A stretch of 64,000 bases of DNA from NCBI GenBank assembly GCA_036583965.1, contig JAZBQD010000014.1, forward strand, positions 63,270,395 to 63,334,394, given 5' to 3'. The position numbers and the translations under genes are program-made. This DNA is from Prunella strophiata (Eukaryota; Chordata; Aves; Passeriformes; Prunellidae). Positions 24,858 to 35,725 of this stretch are shown piece by piece (positions within the stretch are counted from its first letter, which is position 1; each line of letters begins with the position of its first letter). The notes below the pieces were generated by a model, which was not told the origin of the DNA, did not search any database, and worked only from the letters and a program-made list of their open reading frames with translations.

Positions 24858-26039
24858 GGAATATCAGTGAAGGAAAAAAAAAAGTTAAAAATAGTCTAGT
24901 TTTCTTTTAAAGGTTAAAAAATTACTAGGGTATTTTTGCCAGGGATATCAAAGGGGTGAAACATGGGTCTCCTCCAAGGGCTGTCCCTTCCCTTGGAAGT
25001 CAGGGGGGCTGCACTGTTTGCTTTAAGTTACAGAAGTATTTAAGTACTTTGCTGTAATGCCTGCCATTCCACTGGTCAGGGCTTGTTTCCCTCAATTCCT
25101 CCATCAAGCAACTGCATTTCAAGGAGCACTTGTCCCCAGACTTAGCTTTAATAAGTTGGGCTGTTTGGAGATACAGGTATGTGGCAGGTTTAATCCACTG
25201 CAAGATCATGTGTTTCAGGATGAGACTGACTTTGGTGACATATGGCTGTACCAAAGGCTCAGTTCTTCTCTAGTAAACTCACATTAATATACACAAGTTA
25301 TTTTGAAAAGAACTGTCCTCAGCCATGTGTACTGAACATCACAATTTTATTTGACTTGCATTAAATTCATTTATGAGTTTTGTGTATATTCAGCCAAAGG
25401 AAGTGGAACCACATATGCAGTCAAAGTAAATATGCAACTGTACTAAAGATACCTTGCTGAAACTGCAACAGATTCTTGAAGAAAGTTTTACTAGCTCATA
25501 AGAATATTTTCATTCGTGGATTCATTTCAATTTATGACTGCACAAGATCTCCACTGAATCCTTTACCCATATTTTTCAGCCTCTGACTGAACTTTGGCAT
25601 GAAAAAGAGGGAAAAAAAAGTCCATTTGTACTCAAGAATCCTTGAGAGAAACTTAATCTCTCCATCAGCATTGGCATGGGCATTGCACTGTATACATCAT
25701 GCCTGCTCTGAAGCAGCTTTCTAATTCCTTCAGGATAATTCCTTTATGAGCACCTGAGTACTGAATAGAACACACATACACCATCTGGAAGATGTTCTTA
25801 GTAAATCATTGAGAGGCTCACATTAAAAGTTAGCCACCTGTGTATTTATCTGTTCCTTTCTAAGTGTCAATACATTATTTAAAATGATGAAATGTCTGTT
25901 TGAATTTATCAGTGTATTCTTGTTCATTGGTCTTTATATTGCAGTTTCCCAGGAATTAAAGACAGGAGAACCTTTTATATATAATTTTAATTTATATCAA
26001 ACAGCATAATCACTGGGTGCAGTAACGCAATTTCTGGGG

Positions 26040-26064
26040 AAAAAAAAAAAAAAAAAAAAAAAAA
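26040..26064. repeat. Poly-A tract followed by A/C-rich tail
   Basis: A run of 25 A residues, then an irregular ccaacaacaacaaacc stretch to about 26092. No recognisable retrocopied sequence lies upstream. Confidence 0.95.
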
Positions 26065-28748
26065 CCAACAACAACAAACCAAACCCAAAAACTTTAAAAG
26101 AAACAAGGCATTCAGGTTTCATCAGTTTTACTATTTGCTTGTTGCTTCAAAATAACACATGCCAACTGTAAAATATGTGGGTCCAAAGCACAGCTAGCAT
26201 AGACCTTCTGCTTGGGCGCAACATGAAATTTGCTACCTGCAAATTCTAATAAGTTCTGTTTTCCTTTTCAAAGTGGTTCATTGATAATAGCACCACAAAA
26301 CCTTCTCTTTCGTATTTGTGCTTAGGTGCAGAGAGAGAATTATGAAAACAGTTTCTGCTGCTGAGAATGTTTTCTTTGACAATTGAAATTCAGTAACATT
26401 TGAATCTATTGTCTGTTTTTTCTTTTGTTCTCCTGATTCTTTTCACCATGGTATAATTAAGCTAACTGAAAACTATAGGGGTTTTTAGTCCCCTCCCATG
26501 TTTGGGAGATCTTTAGTTAGAAACTGAAATTAGCAGTTTCTGAATGTGGGCACATCTGGAGATCAAACAAGTTATCAGAGCTCAGGCACTTAGTTGAAAT
26601 CTGGCATTAAGTACTATAAATGGTGGTAGTTGCTAAAGTTCTTAGAATTTAAACCAGTTTCATCTGCAACTAATCAGCTTCATCCTGATGGTACATGTAA
26701 GACAGGGATCAAATAATACCTTGAAGATCACCTGGACCTCATAAAAGCCTGCTAGAAGCTTTGTTGAGGGGGAGATGTAGATATTCAGGCTGGCTCTGGT
26801 GAAAGGGTTTGAGTTGATGGAAAGATTAAGTTGATTGATAGCTTGAGCTTCTGCTGAACTATTTTGTTCTGAAACAGTTGTATTACGTGTCTGAGGAAAA
26901 AGCACTAAATTTTCTAAATAGGGTGTATTTGGCCTGGTTATGGTTTGATAGGGGACTTCTAGTTAGGGACCTTTCCTTCCAAGAGCTTGATTTTTCTCAC
27001 AAGCACATTCTGAAATTGCTACAAATAACTAGGTCAATTTGTAACTGTTTTTGCTCTGATTCATCATGTCTCTTTTTCACAGCAAAATCTGCTTAGGGAT
27101 GTTAGCAAATTTGAGTAATAAAAATACTATGCATGGTAGAATTTTCCCGTTTTATAAAGGTTTCACCTTCACTATCTCAAGGTTGTCTAAATACTCCATA
27201 TAAGAAGAAAATCTTATCTTGTCAAGGATATGATCTTCACTTTTTCCTCTCAAAGAAAAGAAAGCTTTGGGAGATTTTGTAGTTTTGAATTCCAAGCTTA
27301 AACAGGTACCTGCCAAATTGTCAGAAGGGTGAATGTTAAACCACCGTATGCTTCTTTATAATTTCTGACTGTTCAGCTTCTTGAGGATGGAGCTACACAG
27401 AGATTCTCCTTTGTAGTGGCCTCATGCACTATTTAATGAGACCTGATGCTTCCCCTTAGTACATAGGTGTCCAGGGAGTGGGATATCAAAACATTTGGCT
27501 GAGACTTTGCTGTTGCCATGTTATATGTCTTAATGCTCATACTTAACTTGAAAGCTCTGCTCCACTGCTAAGGTTATGAGAGGATAATAATGTATTGACA
27601 TGAAAAGGGAAGTGGAAAATGGAAATAAATGCATCTCTAAAAGTCAACTTACTCTTGATTGGTGTTACTGAAGAAAGTTATACAAGAGTGTTGTAAAGAG
27701 TGAAATGGAGATGTTGAGGTTTGGATGTAAAATAAACCAATTAAACCATGCTGTTTGATATCAGATGAAGTCACATGTGATGACCTGGTCAGACCAACAG
27801 CATTAGTGAATAAAAGCAGAAACTTCCATCAAAACCAGATGCTACATCAGGATTTAACTATCATAAGCAAAATACATTTGGAAGCTAGTGCGGGGAACAA
27901 AGTATTGTAAATTCATCCTCTATTTTTAATATAAGCACAAAACCCTGAAGAAAGCTTACAACCTAAAACCTAGTCTTAAAAAAGATAAATAGGGCTATAC
28001 AAAAAAGGAAAAAAACCAACCCTTGTTGCTATGTTACTAGTCTTTGGAGAAAGATCATGCACACATGGAAATCAATGTCAGTTCTGCTTTTCAGTTTTCC
28101 TCCTGTGTCATAACTCTCATAGTTCCTGGCTGGGAAACAGATGATAACAGAGCCAAATCTTAATAAACTCTGAGTGGGGTACTCCAGCTGAACAGAGCAT
28201 ATTTTGAGCAGAGAGATTCAGTAATTGCTCATAGCAGGAATTGTAGACTTTTATTAATTGTATGCTGAGACCTGGGGAGTGCATTAAGGCACTTGGAATG
28301 TGTGGCATGGAAGCCAGGAGAGCTCTGGGAGACACCGTGGCTGAGAGGACACATTTCTGGAACATTACTTAATTCTACCTCTCATGCCTGCAACAAGGGC
28401 AGAGGGGGAGGGAAAGCAGTGCCACAGCACCAAGATCAGCATTGCCAGGGCATGGCTTCATTGTACTGGATGCTGCTGAGGCAGAATGAAACAATCTTGA
28501 CCCAAAAATGTTGCAAAAAGCACAAGAAATACTATGGGCTTCGCAAGGAAGATAATGTGGGGACACACATTTTGGTTCAGAGTAGCAGGCAGAAATCTCA
28601 CCCCAACAGGTATTAAACTGTTCTTGCTTCCCATCTCATGGAAGCAGTGAAATCTCCAAAGGAAAAGGAGGTAGTATATTGAAATTAAAATCTATGTGAT
28701 GAAGAAATCTTCCCCAGCCAGTTTACATCTAAGAAACTCTGAAAGCAG

Positions 28749-28777
28749 TTAAGTTAGTCTTTCTAAGTTAGTCTTTC
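28749..28777 (+). repeat. Short tandem duplication
   Basis: The words taagttagtctttc and taagttagtctttc are repeated head to tail. A 7-bp-arm inverted repeat, cttgccc-tt-gggcaag, lies just downstream at 28794-28809. Confidence 0.75.
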
Positions 28778-28949
28778 ACTCATTTTCTTTGTGCTTGCCC
28801 TTGGGCAAGTCTAGGGTCAGGACTTAGAGGGTTGGGGGCTTAAGCATGTGATAAATGAGCAGCAGCTCAGAGAACTGCACTTCATCTCTGGAAAGAGAAG
28901 GCAGGGAGCACATCTTATTGGTACCTTGAGCTATGGAGTTAAAATTAGT

Positions 28950-29024
28950 CCTGCTGAGACTGTTGGGGCTGATTGGGTGACCCTCAAAGACCTTTTCCAG
29001 CCTTTGAATATATGATTGTAGGAA
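28950..29024 (+). repeat. CR1 LINE 3' terminal fragment
   Basis: The sense-strand words 'gttggggctgattgggtgac', 'cctcaaagaccttttccagc' and 'ctttgaatatatgattgtagg' follow the order of the last 60 or so bases of a CR1 LINE (gatgatct, aaggtcccttccaacc, attctatgattctatg). The copy is short and diverged. Confidence 0.55.
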
Positions 29025-32000
29025 CAAGGTCTGTAAACTGTCAAAAATGAGTATTCAAAAAATATTTTACCCAGTGAACTTAATATGAAGTATCACAGTG
29101 TTTTGAAAATCAGAACAATTACCAACACTGCTATGACACATTTTGGGACTGAAGATGAAAACAGATGAGGGATCACAGAGTCCTTAGCTATTCTGTAACA
29201 ATACAGCTTAAAGGCAACAGAAAAGCCAGCTGCATGGTTTCAAGCAGCCATAAATATTAGTATAGTTACTTTCCCAAAGGGAAAATAGACTCTTCCCCCT
29301 CCTTTCCAAATCAAATACTAAGAGCTGCAATTGCATAAGCATTTTGTTCCATTTATTTGTCTTTTTAGCAGATAACCTTAAAGTTTATCTCTGCAATATA
29401 TTCAGAAAACTTCTGAATTCCCAAAAGAATAGGACAATACCAAGGTATAAACAAAGTGTTTTCTTTATCTTCCCATAATGCAAACTCAGGAGGTATTCCT
29501 CAAAATATATTTTATATATTTATATAGTTTTATTTTATCTCTCTGTGTGGACATGACTATAATAATCAATAGTTATATTTTCTCTTTTATAAAGATCAAG
29601 CCAAACAATTTTCAATCTCTTTATGATATTCACTAGGAGTTAAATCCTCCAGTTCTCCAGAGTCTTTTGTCTGAGTATCTTTTTTAGAAATCAGATTTGC
29701 ATAGGTTGTAGGAGGAAAGGAAACATCTCTTTCCCTTTCTAATTAGGCTGTAGAAAGGCAACTGAAGCACTCCATCATTTCTACTTAAACTGGTTATCAT
29801 GATTTTGGGTAAATGTCTTGAATTTACTTAATATATTTCATATTTTATAGTCAAATTATGTGTCTGTATTGATCTACTGTCTATAAACAGAACAATGGTG
29901 ACTAAATCATACATCCACAATTAAACAAATCTATATTTATTCATTGAATCCCAGTATTTTTTTCTCAAAATCACTGTAAAAATGTGTCATGATGGATTAA
30001 TTTTATATAAACCATAATCCAATTTGTGTAATGATATTCTTCCCACTAAAATTTCATGTCAGTAGTACAAAGATATTTAAGGGCATGACTTAGTCCTCAA
30101 ATGTGTGGTATGCTGCTATTTTTAATCAGCATCTTCTGTATGTAAAGGAAATACTATTTTTTCCCACCAAACCCAAAAGAACTTAGATTCATTACATTTT
30201 TATCAACGGTTTGTTTAATTTGATTTTCTGGCAGCTTATATTTAGGAAAAGAGTCAACATATGACTTTTAATATTTTCTCTCAAGATACATTCTTTGAAG
30301 AAGTTTTATTAAATGCAGATATGTTTACAAATAAGCAAATAGTCTTTTTCAGACTAGAATTTGTTCACCACACTAATGTTCTCAGATCTATGTTTTAATG
30401 GAATTGCTTTTAATTTAAAAAAAAAAATGTCTTACTAAATTAACATAATTTGGAAGAGATTGTTTTTAATTAATGAAAAAGGTCTTCCTTCTATTTTAAA
30501 GGAAAAGCCAAGTTCAGGAATCTAAATGCTAGCATAGATATTAAGAGAAGTCTGCTCTCATCTGTAGCTGCAGCTCTGGCAAGAGAGCAGAGACCCTGTG
30601 AAGGAGCACTTTTTATGTGTCTGAAGAAATTTAAATATGATCCGTGAATGACTTCTCAGTGGATCAGCCCCTAACCTCTAACTTTTGTGACATTAGTCAC
30701 ATCTCATCTTGACATCTATAATGGAATATTTTCCTATTAAATTGTTTAAAAAATGTCCAGTCTGACTTCTGATTGACCTCTGATGAGAGCTGGACTCTTT
30801 AACAGGTTTTAACAGTTGTATCTTCATTTGTCTTTCTGGAAGAGACTAATGATAGGTGGGAATTATTTCTATGAAGTCAAAAAAATACAGCAGAAAATAC
30901 TTCCTGAAATTAAAAATAGCTAAATAAATGATGCTGGGCTTGCTTCCTTCTATTAAATATGTAGAAAGTCTTTTATTCCAAGAAACTATAAAATAATTCT
31001 TAGGTGGTTCTCTAAACTATGGGGGAAAACAAAAAAATATCCAAAATATTATTACAGGGAAAACCCCAGCACATATAAAAGAGGAATGAAATTTGGACTG
31101 AGAATCACACTGATATTTAGATATATGTTATTTCATGAAAAAAGAAAAGGTATTTCAAAACACCACTCTGCAAACTTAGTCACTAATGTACTTTAGAAGG
31201 ATACCTTAAATACCTTAAAGACACACCTGTCAAATGTTAACTCTAGAACCTTGAACTGCCAATGATGATTACAGAAAAAGACACCAAGATTTTGCATAGC
31301 ATTCTCCATGAAGACTATGAGTGAGCATCTGGATCCAGTAGTATAAAAATAATCAGCATCTCTATCCAGAACAGTCAATTTGTACTGATGAACAAGGCCC
31401 TAAAAATCAGAAACTCTATCCAGAACTGTCAATTTGTATTGATGAGCAAGGCACTAAAAATTTACCCTTAGTTGTGCAGTAGGAGAAGAATCTTTCTTCC
31501 ATGTAACAGGAAGTATTAGTTACCACCCATAATGGCTGATGAAGAGCATATATGTTTCTATCCCACCAGACTTTGCTCCCCCAGAGCTGGAAAAGTTCAT
31601 TTCATTTCAGCTACATTAAAATACAAAGGCAATACAAAACTGCTGATAGAGATGCTTTATTAAGAAACCAAATACAAATAAAAATCCACATCCCTAATGC
31701 AGTTGAAGGAGATTGAGCTTGTTCTTGTTGATTCTCAAGTCCAATGAATTATTTGAACTTTGAACGGCATTGGCATTTGTCACAAGGACCAATATCCTTG
31801 GAAAACCTTTTTTTCTATGATGGGGACACAGAATTTTTATTGAACTGATTAGAAGTGCTCATTTATTTAAGCTAAAGATTACTATACGTCTTTGTGTTAC
31901 AGTGTCATATATGATACCATATGTTGGGCTGGAAATCCAGAGTTTGGAAAGCTGTAAGATAGAAAATCTAGGAAATTTTCAAACTTCCTATGCACTACAT

Positions 32001-32817
32001 GGGATGAATTCTTTAAAGAATTCTTTAAAGTAGGTGCCAGCTACTGACTATGCACAGAGCCTGGGTGTTTGTTGGGACTGTACCTGACAGGAATTTTGAA
32101 ACAGTGGTCTAATGAATAATATTTGAATATGTTAATTTTAAATTAAAAATTGCTACTGAGAAGCAGTCTTTTTTTATTCTCCTTTGTTGAGGAAATCCAT
32201 AGCAGGGACACTCCTAATGAGCTCTTTCCTCTTATGCTGCACAGATACTCATAGTAATGAAATCCTAGAACCTCATCAGCTTTGCAAATGATCATAAACA
32301 GCAATTTTTCTGATCTCCTGGATGCTTTTACTGTATTTCAGCAATCCCGTGTAAATCAGAATACCACAGGGAAACTGGGGCCTTTGAAAAGAGATTTACT
32401 CAATATAACTTTCTTAAGGCCTTTAAGCAACAATCTTTCCAGTATGCTTTAACATAAAATCTTCTCATTTTGGAGGGTCAGAATTTCAGCCCTACTCACC
32501 ATGGATCTATCTCTAGGGTAACTACAAATAATTTACAGATTACCACTTTCTCTAGGTGTGACAGATCTTAAGTAGTTTGGGGTTTTTTGACTTGAAAATC
32601 TTCCAGTCCTTCCTTTTCCTTCTCTCCCTAGAAAAAATCTTAAGTAGCAGCTGTCTTAGTGAGTCATCAGAACTAGCATGTCTAGCATCAACATTTACTA
32701 CCAATCTTCAGATGGCATAAATCACATTAAAATGGACTGTCCTGATTTATGCCAAGAAAGAATACATAATGCTCTGTAATGCTCCAAATTCGTGTAAGAG
32801 CCTTTTAGAAGAATCAT
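29025..32817. other. Gene-free, strongly AT-rich unique sequence
   Basis: No gene or recognised repeat apart from the 54-bp tandem duplication at 31360-31461. A perfect repeat gaattctttaaa-gaattctttaaa occurs near 32008-32031. Confidence 0.55.
31360..31461 (+). repeat. Tandem duplication, 54-bp unit, about 1.9 copies
   Basis: Copy 1 starts at 31360 (ctctatccagaacagtcaat) and copy 2 at 31414 (ctctatccagaactgtcaat). Both continue with ttgta-tgatga-caaggc-ctaaaaat. About five substitutions separate them, so the duplication is old but still clear. Confidence 0.93.
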
Positions 32818-32935
32818 TGGGAATGGTAGAATGGGTTGGGTTGGAAGGGATCTTTAGATATCATCTAGTCCAATTCTCCTGCAATAAGCAGGGACAAATC
32901 CAGCTAGATCAGAAACTCATCCAATCCCAGGGACA
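32818..32935 (-). repeat. CR1 LINE 3' end (right partner of an inverted pair)
   Basis: The plus strand reads 'aatggtagaatgggttggg', 'ttggaagggatcttta', 'tcatctagtccaattctcc' and 'gcagggacaaatccagctaga', the reverse complement of a CR1 3' end. Read on the minus strand it begins at a word matching 'ggatggg(g)ctctgatctag' and runs to the tail. The sequence next to it (32938-33108) is the CR1 segment that would immediately precede it in an intact element, but in opposite orientation. Confidence 0.88.
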
Positions 32936-32937
32936 GA

Positions 32938-33108
32938 CATTTAGTAGATCCTGTAGCCATAGGAAAAGGAGTAATGGTTTTAAACCAAAAGAAAGTAAAT
33001 TTAAGTAGGAAATAAGGAAGAAATTTTTTTCCAGTGAAAGTGTTGAGATACTGGAAAAGTTGCCCAGAGAGGTGTTGGATGCCTCATTCCTGGATACCTT
33101 CAAGGTAA
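32938..33108 (+). repeat. CR1 LINE segment, inverted relative to its 3' end
   Basis: The plus strand reads 'cataggaaaaggagtaatgg', 'aaaccaaaagaaagtaaattt', 'aggaagaaatttttttccagtg', 'ttgcccagagaggtgttggatg' and 'ctggataccttcaagg' in the sense order of avian CR1. It ends just where the neighbouring minus-strand piece begins in the consensus. Together with 32818-32935 it fits a single insertion whose 5' part was inverted. Confidence 0.85.
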
Positions 33109-33414
33109 TAGATTACTTATTAGTCATTAAAGTGTAAGTAAAATGAAGCAACCAAAAAAACAAAAAAAAAATGGAGCAGAAAATAAAAAGTCACTTTTTA
33201 CAACTAGTTTCATAGACAATAGGCTATGTACATAAGCTACATAGATCAACATATAAATAGTAAAGTTTTCATGAAATGAGTAGGACTAGCACTTTTTTAT
33301 TTTAAATACCTAAGGTATTCTAGTCTAAAGGCTGTAGTCACCTTAAGATGGGTAAGTCACCAGTGGGATTTAGGAGCCTTTGTTCCATGCTCACCTGAAT
33401 GTTTATGCATACAG

Positions 33415-33485
33415 TACAAGGTGAGGAACTCAAGGGTAGCTTGCCTCAGGTTACAGAGACTGTTCAGAGCTTGTTTTCACTATGT
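33415..33485 (-). repeat. Possible MIR-like SINE fragment
   Basis: The plus strand shows 'caaggtgaggaactcaagg', 'agcttgcctcaggttacaga' and 'ctgttcagagcttg', similar in order to the reverse complement of the MIR core (gaggaaactgaggc, gacttgcccaaggtcaca, ggcagagct). Weak similarity only. Confidence 0.3.
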
Positions 33486-35545
33486 AAGACCAGGAAACTA
33501 CCTTCTATAGGGGAAAAATAAAATCCCTTCAAATGCTTCCAAATCTAGAGTTTCTCTAGGGCTTTTCATAAAGAAAAAAAAAAAAGTGTGGAACTTGTCT
33601 GCTTGTATACAACTAATGTGTCCCAGTATCCACCTTCCTTTTCATAGGTGTGTTGGGGACCCTGCAGGATGAAGAGCACTACATTCAGCCAGTTCTTCTT
33701 TCTAAGGAATCTCTGTGGATCAAAACTTCATTATCCAGGATGTGCCCAACACAGACCAAACTAGACCTGTATTTTGATCCCTGGAAGTTAGGGAGGGGTG
33801 ATTTCTCTCCCCCTCAGCACACATCTATTTGGCAAACATGATGTTATGTTGATATGACTGTTAAATTCTTAACATACAGGAATTTTGAACTTTTATTCAG
33901 TGGAAAAAAATTCACTGCCTGAGGATTTTGACTTTATATTCTACAAACTGCACTTATTTCCTGAGTGTCATTAGTTATCTGCCTTGATCATCATCTCCTT
34001 TGAAATGCCCTACAGGATATGAAATGAACAAGTTTGTTTTTTTCTCTAATCTTATAAAAACCTGACAATTCTGTTACCATTTCTGTAGTGTTGCTATTTG
34101 CCCAGGAAAAAAGGTATGTGCATTTGAATTGGCTGCCTCCCTATCCATCTGTTAATTTCTCTCCCTGTGTTCTCTTCCTAATCACCTTTGAACATTTCAA
34201 ACAAATTTGAAAGCAGAAAGTCTAAAAAAAAATTAAATTCCTGCAAGTTTTGTGAAAACAGTCATCTGCCTCTCAGAAAGAGATTTGAATTGGCAGTCCC
34301 ATTGTGGGAAAGACAGATCAAATTCAGACAGATAAGGCTCCTAGATCAGACAGAACTATATATTGCACTCAGACAGATGGCTGGCCTGCCAGCATGGCAA
34401 CAAAGAGCATGTGTACTCAGGATTACCAGCAGCACATGTTAAATCTGTTCCAATTGTTGCCTGTGTCCTGCCATGGTTACTGCTGGAGGAAGGTTTGGGT
34501 CATAAAGAACACAAATCCATAAGAGATCAGCCTACATTATCTTCACAGCACACCAGCAAATTAGAAATGTGCTCTTTTATTTTATGTTTGCACCAAGGTT
34601 TATAATAGGAAATCAGAATAAGTTTGTATTATTTTTCTTTTCTTAAACTGAACAACCTTATTGAACAACATTCAAGACTAAAAAGCACCTGGAATCTAAC
34701 TATATCTCTACTTTTTTATTAGAATCAAGGTCAGACAAAAAGGAAAACATATTTCCAGAAATATATCAGCTAAGAATACCAGTGCTTTCAAGAAAAAGTA
34801 GGTACAAAAGACATACTGATAAAGATGTTATTTATAACACATTAATTGTATATCCAAATTGTCATGATTAAATCAATGTCAGCAATATATTTGCTGAGTT
34901 TGTACTTCCTAAACTATTTCAACTTCAAGACAGCAAAATCCTTTTTATAAGAAATTTGAAATCACATTTTCTGTTTACCTAATATAAAGAATAATGGTTT
35001 TCAAGCACACCACACAGCTGTTGAGGTAATTGTATTTGAGGTTCAGCTTTTTTTTATTTATCACTCTCAGTCAGTGTGACTGCAATACATAGAAGCCATT
35101 GTATGACAAATGAAGACATGGAAGTTAAACTCCTCAGTGGAAGTAATTAAGGTGGAACAGAAAAGATCTCTGCCAGCATCTCACCTGTCAAACTTGGAGA
35201 TCACCAAGATCTGCTCAGCCACCCTTTCTTAGTCTTTCCTTTAAGCATTTTTCTTTCACTGGGAAAGAAGGAATACAGACCTGTCTGTGCTAACTTTGGA
35301 GCACAACTTTCCTTTGCACATATGGAATTCCTAATGTCCACTTGAAGACACATTTTTATCCTTCTTGACTTCATAGGGAGGAATATACTACTTCATGAGG
35401 CCCAGGCTCTGGCTGATGCCTTTCCTGGGATGAGCTCTCTGCTTAGCCCTCAGACTGTGCAGTGCATAATGGGTGGCCACATTAAATTAAATGCTCATTA
35501 AACAAGACATTATGAAAAATTTTGATTAAAATATTAATTATATAT

Positions 35546-35563
35546 AAGCTGTTTAAACAGCTT
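35546..35563. repeat. Perfect 18-bp palindrome
   Basis: The sequence aagctgtttaaacagctt equals its own reverse complement over 18 bases with no spacer. It may be chance in AT-rich DNA, or a dyad protein-binding site. Confidence 0.9.
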
Positions 35564-35634
35564 TGCTTAAGTTTCTTATCATTAAAATTGATCCCCTGTG
35601 GCTGCAAAGTAGAGAAAATTTTTAAAAGTGTAAG

Positions 35635-35725
35635 GTAGTCCTTTTGTTTTCAGCTCTGCCACAGATTTCCCAAGTCTATATAAATTGCCTTTGTTTAGTG
35701 CCATAATACCCATGTCTAAACTTGA
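35635..35725 (+). repeat. Possible MIR-like SINE fragment
   Basis: 'gttttcagctctgccacaga', 'tttcccaagtctatataaat' and 'gtgccataatacccatgtc' resemble the sense order of the MIR core (ggctctgccac, cttgggcaagtcac, cctcagtttccccatctg). Strongly decayed. Confidence 0.33.

Larger units (their letters stand above)
22942..28949. other. Gene-free unique sequence with simple repeats
   Basis: No gene is supported. The block holds a T-rich tract (23728-23760), a 20-bp tandem duplication (24096-24135), a hairpin (24809-24857) and an A run (26040-26064), all listed. Open frames on both strands at 28117-28616 (up to 107 codons) lack recognisable motifs. Confidence 0.5.
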
